Part shown: piece after piece, positions 53,271 through 62,538 of the stretch
Position numbering within the stretch: the stretch's first letter is position 1
How the letters are laid out: each line of letters opens with the position of its first letter
Origin: Ranitomeya variabilis
Lineage: Eukaryota; Chordata; Amphibia; Anura; Dendrobatidae
Length of the DNA stretch: 64,000 bases
Assembly: GCF_051348905.1 (NCBI RefSeq)
Contig: NC_135232.1
Span: 790,056,775 to 790,120,774 of the forward strand
Direction: 5' to 3'
Position numbers and translations under genes: made by a program
The notes under the pieces: generated by a model
Database searches by the model: none
Told to the model about the DNA's origin: nothing
What the model saw: the letters and a program-made list of their open reading frames with translations, nothing else

Positions 53271-54596
53271 TATTTTAAAGTTTGTGTGACATTCATACTT
53301 TGTCTCAGTTGTTGGAAATATGAAAAAGGAAAAAAAATGTATCAGATCTGCGCTTAATATTAACATTTAGAGAAAATTAGAAGCCGTATTTAGGTTTGAA
53401 CTTGTCAAAGAACGTAGAAGGAGCAGATACTAAAGGCTCATTGACACAAACAATAGCATATAGGGCACAATAAATTATTGCATATTGTTTGTCTAGTGAT
53501 TGGTGTTCTGTTTCCTGCTTTCAGTAGTCCCAAGTTCTTTTTTTAATTTGAACCTTTTTAAAAGTCATTTTTGTATGTGTTTACAAGATATGCAAAACGT
53601 GGACATTCTTTGGCTAAAAAGTGTCGAAATAAGTTTAAAGATGAGAACAGAGTGATATCAGCTGCCTTGTCCTAATAAACACTTTCTGCTTCGCTAACGA
53701 GATCACTGAAATCATGTAAGCAAGTAATTTTTGGAGAGCCGAAATTCAGTGGAAATGAGTTTTTTGTTATTAAGTTAATTTTTATGGTAAGAAATTAGTT
53801 TATAATTTTGGACAAATCATCTGAACTCTTTTCATAATAATCTAGCGTTAACACAAATTACCACTATAAAATCTGAAGCAGTAAACTTTGTGAAAGCCAA
53901 ATTTTGTATCAGTCTGAAATCTTTTGGCCATTAATGTACAGTCCTAGATATTTTTAGAAAAACTGTAAAAGGAAAAAATGAGGAAAGGAAAAACTTCTAA
54001 AGAAAAGCATAGCTGACTTCTAAAATCAGGATATCTAGCAGGAGCACTCCAGAAAATTTCCCTGCATTCATTTGGACTAAAACAAATGTTCTCTGATAGT
54101 CTTATCATATGGCTAAAATTATTTCCTTTGTTTTGACTAATATCCTTCCCAAACCAGTGTCCCATTAGCGTACATCGAAACTGATGTTCCAAGCCATTTT
54201 TCTAGGCTTAAGTTTCTAAGGGTCAGTGGCTACTGCATTGAAGCTGTAGAAAGTAAAAAAGATCAAAGCTTGAGAGTCAGAAACCAGCAAAATCAACCCC
54301 TTTTGTGGTCTTGCATACATTACTGTGCCACATTTTACCAACAGGGAACTCTGTTAGTAATTTATAATGAACTCCTGGCATGTAAGACTAAAAAAGTGCA
54401 TGTAATGAGTTTTAGTATGAAATAGATCTTTCCCTTTTACATTATATGCATTTTCTTTCTGATCAGTTTTACCTTTACAAATAAGAAAACAAAAGCAAAG
54501 TTCCATAGAGAAAAGAAATCTTTCTGTTATCCAGTCATCAGGAAAATGTTGAGTATCTAGATTTGACAAAACACCTACTTCAAGTAAGAGACTTGT

Positions 54597-54682
54597 GGCT
54601 CTGTGGTGCAATGGATAGCGCATTGGACTTCTAGGGAACTGATGTGATTCAAAGGTTGTGGGTTCGAGTCCCACCAGAGTCA
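54597..54682 (+). tRNA. tRNA-Arg-TCT: tRNA-Arg(TCT), C11T variant, A73
   Basis: C11T (position 54607) makes a T-G wobble with G24 in the D stem. A pyrimidine at 11 is still allowed in the A box, so function may persist. It is a CpG transition at the same dinucleotide as G12A elsewhere. Confidence 0.95.
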
Positions 54683-55469
54683 TATTTTAAAGTTTGTGTG
54701 ACATTCATACTTTGTCTCAGTTGTTGGAAATATGAAAAAGGAAAAAAAATGTATCAGATCTGCGCTTAATATTAACATTTAGAGAAAATTAGAAGCCGTA
54801 TTTAGGTTTGAACTTGTCAAAGAACGTAGAAGGAGCAGATACTAAAGGCTCATTGACACAAACAATAGCATATAGGGCACAATAAATTATTGCATATTGT
54901 TTGTCTAGTGATTGGTGTTCTGTTTCCTGTTTTCAGTAGTCCCAAGTTGTTTTTTTAATTTGAACCTTTTTAAAAGTAATTTTTGTATGTGTTTACAAGA
55001 TATGCAAAACATGGACATTCTTTGGCTAAAAAGTGTCGAAATAAGTTTAAAGATGAGAACAGAGTGATATCAGCTGCCTTGTCCTCATAAACACTTTCTG
55101 CTTCGCTAACGAGATCACTGAAATCATGTAAGCAGGTAATTTTTGGAGAGCCGAAATTCAGTGGAAATGAGTTTTTTGTGGTCTTGCATACATTACTGTG
55201 CCACATTTTACCAACAGGGAACTCTGTTAGTAATTTATAATGAACTCCTGGCATGTAAGACTAAAAAAGTGCATGTAATGAGTTTTAGTATGAAATAGAT
55301 CTTTCCCTTTTACATTATATGCATTTTCTTTCTGATCAGTTTTACCTTTACAAATAAGAAAACAAAAGCAAAGTTCCATAGAGAAAAGAAATCTTTCTGT
55401 TATCCAGTCATCAGGAAAATGTTGAGTATCTAGATTTGACAAAACACCTACTTCAAGTAAGAGACTTGT
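54597..55469 (+). repeat. 873-bp unit with a 539-bp spacer deletion
   Basis: The spacer jumps from gagttttttg to tggtcttgcat at 55174-55180. The sites normally read gttttttgtt and ccttttgtgg, so the joint lies in TTTTGT microhomology. The tRNA genes on either side are kept. The deletion fuses two minus-strand frames into a 94-codon frame (54970-55254) that has no meaning as a gene. Confidence 0.95.
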
Positions 55470-55555
55470 GGCTCTGTGGCGCAATGGATAGCGCATTGGA
55501 CTTCTAGGGAACTGATGTGATTCAAAGGTTGTGGGTTCGAGTCCCACCAGAGTTG
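55470..55555 (+). tRNA. tRNA-Arg-TCT: tRNA-Arg(TCT), C72T variant, G73
   Basis: C72T (position 55554) makes the terminal acceptor pair G1-T72. The change is a CpG transition, possible only because this copy has G73. It is the only G73 gene in the right third of the window and lies between two deletions. Confidence 0.94.
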
Positions 55556-56800
55556 TATTTTAAAGTTTGTGTGACATTCATACTTTGTCTTAGTTGTTGG
55601 AAATATGAAAAAGGAAAAAAATAAAGATACTTTATAAAGGCTCATTGACACAAACAATAGCATATAGGGCACAATAAATTATTGCATATTGTTTGTCTAG
55701 TGATTGGTGTTCTGTTTCCTGTTTTCAGTAGTCCCAAGTTGTTTTTTTAATTTGAACCTTTTTAAAAGTCATTTTTGTATGTGTTTACAAGATATGCAAA
55801 ACGTGGACATTCTTTGGCTAAAAAGTGTCGAAATAAGTTTAAAGATGAGAACAGAGTGATATCAGCTGCCTTGTCCTCATAAACACTTTCTGCTTCGCTA
55901 ACGAGATCACTGAAATCATGTAAGCAGGTAATTTTTGGAGAGCCGAAATTCAGTGGAAATGAGTTTTTTGTTATTAAGTTAATTTTTATGGTAAGAAATT
56001 AGTTTATAATTTTGGACAAATCATCTGATCTCTTTTCATAATAATCTAGCGTTAACACAAATTACCACTATAAAATCTGAAGCAGTAAACTTTGTGAAAG
56101 CCAAATTTTGTATCAGTCTGAAATCTTTTGGCCATTAATGTACAGTCCTAGATATTTTTAGAAAAACTGTAAAAGGAAAAAATGAGGAAAGGAAAAACTT
56201 CTAAAGAAAAGCATTGCTGACTTCTAAAATCAGGATATCTAGCAGGAGTACTCCAGAAAATTTCCCTGCATTTATTTGGACTAAAACAAATGTTCTCTGA
56301 TAGTCTTATCATATGGCTAAAATTATTTCCTTTGTTTTGACTAATATCCTTCCCAAACCAGTGTCCCATTAGCGTACAATGAAACTGATGTTCCAAGCCA
56401 TTTTTCTAGGCTTAAGTTCCTAAGGGTCAGTGGCTACTGCATTGAAGCTGTAGAAAGTAAAAAAGATCAAAGCTTGAGAGTCAGAAACCAGCAAAATCAA
56501 CCCCTTTTGTGGTCTTGCATACATTACTGTGCCACATTTTACCAACAGGGAACTCTGTTAGTAATTTATAATGAACTCCTGGCATGTAAGACTAAAAAAG
56601 TGCATGTAATGAGTTTTAGTATGAAATAGATCTTTCCCTTTTACATTATATGCATTTTCTTTCTGATCAGTTTTACCTTTACAAATAAGAAAACAAAAGC
56701 AAAGTTCCATAGAGAAAAGAAATCTTTCTGTTATCCAGTCATCAGGAAAATGTTGAGTATCTAGATTTGACAAAACACCTACTTCAAGTAAGAGACTTGT
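55470..56800 (+). repeat. 1331-bp unit with a deletion of about 85 bp
   Basis: After the A-rich stretch the spacer jumps at about 55621 directly to gatactttataaagg, losing about 85 bp relative to a 1416-bp unit. A few bases at the joint (ataaa) are not explained by a clean join. The marker places the unit in the G73 subfamily. Confidence 0.92.
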
Positions 56801-56886
56801 GGCTCTGTGGCGCAATGGATAGCGCATTGGACTTCTAGGGAACTGATGTGATTCAAAGGTTGTGGGTTCGAGTCCCACCAGAGTCA
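56801..56886 (+). tRNA. tRNA-Arg-TCT: tRNA-Arg(TCT), consensus, A73
   Basis: Consensus gene. It is A73 with a TTAG / gatactttataaagg / gcatagctg spacer, the same combination as at 43751. Confidence 0.97.
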
Positions 56887-58216
56887 TATTTTAAAGTTTG
56901 TGTGACATTCATACTTTGTCTTAGTTGTTGGAAATATGAAAAAGGAAAAAAAATGTATCAGATCTGCGCTTCATATTAACATTTAGAGAAAATTAGAAGC
57001 CGTATTTAGGTTTGAACTTGTCAAAGAACGTAGAAGGAGCAGATACTTTATAAAGGCTCATTGACACAAACAATAGCATATAGGGCACAATAAATTATTG
57101 CATATTGTTTGTCTAGTGATTGGTGTTCTGTTTCCTGTTTTCAGTAGTCCCAAGTTGTTTTTTTAATTTGAACCTTTTTAAAAGTCATTTTTGTATGTGT
57201 TTACAAGATATGCAAAACGTGGACATTCTTTGGCTAAAAAGTGTCGAAATAAGTTTAAAGATGAGAACAGAGTGATATCAGCTGCCTTGTCCTCATAAAC
57301 ACTTTCTGCTTCGCTAACGAGATCACTGAAATCATGTAAGCAAGTAATTTTTGGAGAGCCGAAATTCAGTGGAAATGAGTTTTTTGTTATTAAGTTAATT
57401 TTTATGGTAAGAAATTAGTTTATAATTTTGGACAAATCATCTGATCTCTTTTCATAATAATCTAGCGTTAACACAAATTACCACTATAAAATCTGAAGCA
57501 GTAAACTTTGTGAAAGCCAAATTTTGTATCAGTCTGAAATCTTTTGGCCATTAATGTACAGTCCTAGATATTTTTAGAAAAACTGTAAAAGGAAAAAATG
57601 AGGAAAGGAAAAACTTCTAAAGAAAAGCATAGCTGACTTCTAAAATCAGGATATCTAGCAGGAGCACTCCAGAAAATTTCCCTGCATTCATTTGGACTAA
57701 AACAAATGTTCTCTGATAGTCTTATCATATGGCTAAAATTATTTCCTTTGTTTTGACTAATATCCTTCCCAAACCAGTGTCCCATTAGCGTACAACGAAA
57801 CTGATGTTCCAAGCCATTTTTCTAGGCTTAAGTTCCTAAGGGTCAGTGGCTACTGCATTGAAGCTGTAGAAAGTAAAAAAGATCAAAGCTTGAGAGTCAG
57901 AAACCAGCAAAATCAACCCCTTTTGTGGTCTTGCATACATTACTGTGCCACATTTTACCAACAGGGAACTCTGTTAGTAATTTATAATGAACTCCTGGCA
58001 TGTAAGACTAAAAAAGTGCATGTAATGAGTTTTAGTATGAAATAGATCTTTCCCTTTTACATTATATGCATTTTCTTTCTGATCAGTTTTACCTTTACAA
58101 ATAAGAAAACAAAAGCAAAGTTCCATAGAGAAAAGAAATCTTTCTGTTATCCAGTCATCAGGAAAATGTTGAGTATCTAGATTTGACAAAACACCTACTT
58201 CAAGTAAGAGACTTGT

Positions 58217-58302
58217 GGCTCTGTGGCGCAATGGATAGCGCATTGGACTTCTAGGGAACTGATGTGATTCAAAGGTTGTGGGTTCGAGTCCCACTAGAGT
58301 CA
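58217..58302 (+). tRNA. tRNA-Arg-TCT: tRNA-Arg(TCT), C66T variant, A73
   Basis: It shares C66T and the downstream actgtgtctc with the gene at 45167. The spacer has a private gatactaatggc. Here the following unit is full length. Confidence 0.95.
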
Positions 58303-59628
58303 TATTTTAAAGTTTGTGTGACATTCATACTGTGTCTCAGTTGTTGGAAATATGAAAAAGGAAAAAAAATGTATCAGATCTGCGCTTCATATTAACATTT
58401 AGAGAAAATTAGAAGCCGTATTTAGGTTTGAACTTGTCAAAGAACGTAGAAGGAGCAGATACTAATGGCTCATTGACACAAACAATAGCATATAGGGCAC
58501 AATAAATTATTGCATATTGTTTGTCTAGTGATTGGTGTTCTGTTTCCTGTTTTCAGTAGTCCCAAGTTCTTTTTTTAATTTGAACCTTTTTAAAAGTCAT
58601 TTTTGTATGTGTTTACAAGATATGCAAAACGTGGACATTCTTTGGCTAAAAAGTGTCGAAATAAGTTTAAAGATGAGAACAGAGTGATATCAGCTGCCTT
58701 GTCCTCATAAACACTTTCTGCTTCGCTAACGAGATCACTGAAATCATGTAAGCAGGTAATTTTTGGAGAGCCGAAATTCAGTGGAAATGAGTTTTTTGTT
58801 ATTAAGTTAATTTTTATGGTAAGAAATTAGTTTATAATTTTGGACAAATCATCTGATCTCTTTTCATAATAATCTAGCGTTAACACAAATTACCACTATA
58901 AAATCTGAAGCAGTAAACTTTGTGAAAGCCAAATTTTGTATCAGTCTGAAATCTTTTGGCCATTAATGTACAGTCCTAGATATTTTTAGAAAAACTGTAA
59001 AAGGAAAAAATGAGGAAAGGAAAAACTTCTAAAGAAAAGCATAGCTGACTTCTAAAATCAGGATATCTAGCAGGAGCACTCCAGAAAATTTCCCTGCATT
59101 CATTTGGACTAAAACAAATGTTCTCTGATAGTCTTATCATATGGCTAAAATTATTTCCTTTGTTTTGACTAATATCCTTCCCAAACCAGTGTCCCATTAG
59201 CGTACAACGAAACTGATGTTCCAAGCCATTTTTCTAGGCTTAAGTTCCTAAGGGTCAGTGGCTACTGCATTGAAGCTGTAGAAAGTAAAAAAGATCAAAG
59301 CTTGAGAGTCAGAAACCAGCAAAATCAACCCCTTTTGTGGTCTTGCATACATTACTGTGCCACATTTTACCAACAGGGAACTCTGTTAGTAATTTATAAT
59401 GAACTCCTGGCATGTAAGACTAAAAAAGTGCATGTAATGAGTTTTAGTATGAAATAGATCTTTCCCTTTTACATTATATGCATTTTCTTTCTGATCAGTT
59501 TTACCTTTACAAATAAGAAAACAAAAGCAAAGGTCCATAGAGAAAAGAAATCTTTCTGTTATCCAGTCATCAGGAAAATGTTGAGTATCTAGATTTGACA
59601 AAACACCTACTTCAAGTAAGAGACTTGT

Positions 59629-59714
59629 GGCTCTGTGGCGCAATGGATAGCGCATTGGACTTCTAGGGAACTGATGTGATTCAAAGGTTGTGGGTTTGAG
59701 TCCCACCAGAGTCA
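59629..59714 (+). tRNA. tRNA-Arg-TCT: tRNA-Arg(TCT), B-box variant C56T, A73
   Basis: C56T in the B box. The 5' flank has aaaggtcc. The spacer after it has atagagcac, aaatatgttt and cttttggcttcg, all repeated in the next unit. Confidence 0.94.
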
Positions 59715-61040
59715 TATTTTAAAGTTTGTGTGACATTCATACTTTGTCTCAGTTGTTGGAAATATGAAAAAGGAAAAAAAATGTATCAGATCTGCGCTTA
59801 ATATTAACATTTAGAGAAAATTAGAAGCCGTATTTAGGTTTGAACTTGTCAAAGAACGTAGAAGGAGCAGATACTAAAGGCTCATTGACACAAACAATAG
59901 CATATAGAGCACAATAAATTATTGCATATTGTTTGTCTAGTGATTGGTGTTCTGTTTCCTGTTTTCAGTAGTCCCAAGTTCTTTTTTTAATTTGAACCTT
60001 TTTAAAAGTCATTTTTGTATGTGTTTACAAGATATGCAAAACGTGGACATTCTTTGGCTAAAAAGTGTCGAAATATGTTTAAAGATGAGAACAGAGTGAT
60101 ATCAGCTGCCTTGTCCTCATAAACACTTTTGGCTTCGCTAACGAGATCACTGAAATCATGTAAGCAAGTAATTTTTGGAGAGCCGAAATTCAGTGGAAAT
60201 GAGTTTTTTGTTATTAAGTTAATTTTTATGGTAAGAAATTAGTTTATAATTTTGGACAAATCATCTGAACTCTTTTCATAATAATCTAGCGTTAACACAA
60301 ATTACCACTATAAAATCTGAAGCAGTAAACTTTGTGAAAGCCAAATTTTGTATCAGTCTGAAATCTTTTGGCCATTAATGTACAGTCCTAGATATTTTTA
60401 GAAAAACTGTAAAAGGAAAAAATGAGGAAAGGAAAAACTTCTAAAGAAAAGCATAGCTGACTTCTAAAATCAGGATATCTAGCAGGAGCACTCCAGAAAA
60501 TTTCCCTGCATTCATTTGGACTAAAACAAATGTTCTCTGATAGTCTTATCATATGGCTAAAATTATTTCCTTTGTTTTGACTAATATCCTTCCCAAACCA
60601 GTGTCCCATTAGCGTACAACGAAACTGATGTTCCAAGCCATTTTTCTAGGCTTAAGTTCCTAAGGGTCAGTGGCTACTGCATTGAAGCTGTAGAAAGTAA
60701 AAAAGATCAAAGCTTGAGAGTCAGAAACCAGCAAAATCAACCCCTTTTGTGGTCTTGCATACATTACTGTGCCACATTTTACCAACAGGGAACTCTGTTA
60801 GTAATTTATAATGAACTCCTGGCATGTAAGACTAAAAAAGTGCATGTAATGAGTTTTAGTATGAAATAGATCTTTCCCTTTTACATTATATGCATTTTCT
60901 TTCTGATCAGTTTTACCTTTACAAATAAGAAAACAAAAGCAAAGGTCCATAGAGAAAAGAAATCTTTCTGTTATCCAGTCATCAGGAAAATGTTGAGTAT
61001 CTAGATTTGACAAAACACCTACTTCAAGTAAGAGACTTGT

Positions 61041-61126
61041 GGCTCTGTGGCGCAATGGATAGCGCATTGGACTTCTAGGGAACTGATGTGATTCAAAGGT
61101 TGTGGGTTTGAGTCCCACCAGAGTCA
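61041..61126 (+). tRNA. tRNA-Arg-TCT: tRNA-Arg(TCT), B-box variant C56T, A73
   Basis: C56T in the B box, with the same flanks as the previous gene. The spacer after it has a private gaaactaatg near 62036. Confidence 0.94.
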
Positions 61127-62452
61127 TATTTTAAAGTTTGTGTGACATTCATACTTTGTCTCAGTTGTTGGAAATATGAAAAAGGAAAAAAAATGTATCA
61201 GATCTGCGCTTAATATTAACATTTAGAGAAAATTAGAAGCCGTATTTAGGTTTGAACTTGTCAAAGAACGTAGAAGGAGCAGATACTAAAGGCTCATTGA
61301 CACAAACAATAGCATATAGAGCACAATAAATTATTGCATATTGTTTGTCTAGTGATTGGTGTTCTGTTTCCTGTTTTCAGTAGTCCCAAGTTCTTTTTTT
61401 AATTTGAACCTTTTTAAAAGTCATTTTTGTATGTGTTTACAAGATATGCAAAACGTGGACATTCTTTGGCTAAAAAGTGTCGAAATATGTTTAAAGATGA
61501 GAACAGAGTGATATCAGCTGCCTTGTCCTCATAAACACTTTTGGCTTCGCTAACGAGATCACTGAAATCATGTAAGCAAGTAATTTTTGGAGAGCCGAAA
61601 TTCAGTGGAAATGAGTTTTTTGTTATTAAGTTAATTTTTATGGTAAGAAATTAGTTTATAATTTTGGACAAATCATCTGAACTCTTTTCATAATAATCTA
61701 GCGTTAACACAAATTACCACTATAAAATCTGAAGCAGTAAACTTTGTGAAAGCCAAATTTTGTATCAGTCTGAAATCTTTTGGCCATTAATGTACAGTCC
61801 TAGATATTTTTAGAAAAACTGTAAAAGGAAAAAATGAGGAAAGGAAAAACTTCTAAAGAAAAGCATAGCTGACTTCTAAAATCAGGATATCTAGCAGGAG
61901 CACTCCAGAAAATTTCCCTGCATTCATTTGGACTAAAACAAATGTTCTCTGATAGTCTTATCATATGGCTAAAATTATTTCCTTTGTTTTGACTAATATC
62001 CTTCCCAAACCAGTGTCCCATTAGCGTACAACGAAACTAATGTTCCAAGCCATTTTTCTAGGCTTAAGTTCCTAAGGGTCAGTGGCTACTGCATTGAAGC
62101 TGTAGAAAGTAAAAAAGATCAAAGCTTGAGAGTCAGAAACCAGCAAAATCAACCCCTTTTGTGGTCTTGCATACATTACTGTGCCACATTTTACCAACAG
62201 GGAACTCTGTTAGTAATTTATAATGAACTCCTGGCATGTAAGACTAAAAAAGTGCATGTAATGAGTTTTAGTATGAAATAGATCTTTCCCTTTTACATTA
62301 TATGCATTTTCTTTCTGATCAGTTTTACCTTTACAAATAAGAAAACAAAAGCAAAGTTCCATAGAGAAAAGAAATCTTTCTGTTATCCAGTCATCAGGAA
62401 AATGTTGAGTATCTAGATTTGACAAAACACCTACTTCAAGTAAGAGACTTGT

Positions 62453-62538
62453 GGCTCTGTGGCGCAATGGATAGCGCATTGGACTTCTAGGGAACTGATG
62501 TGATTCAAAGGTTGTGGGTTCGAGTCCCACCAGAGTCA
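62453..62538 (+). tRNA. tRNA-Arg-TCT: tRNA-Arg(TCT), consensus, A73
   Basis: This is the last gene in the window, and it is consensus. No further gene follows within 1.4 kb because of the deletion at 63557-63563. Confidence 0.97.

Noticed and set aside
54970-55254. 94-codon minus-strand frame
   Set aside because: It is made by the 539-bp deletion, which joins the antisense of a gene's 5' flank region to the protein-like spacer segment. It exists only here.
55448-55672. 74-codon minus-strand frame
   Set aside because: It is an alternative antisense frame through the tRNA gene, left open by the deletion of about 85 bp.
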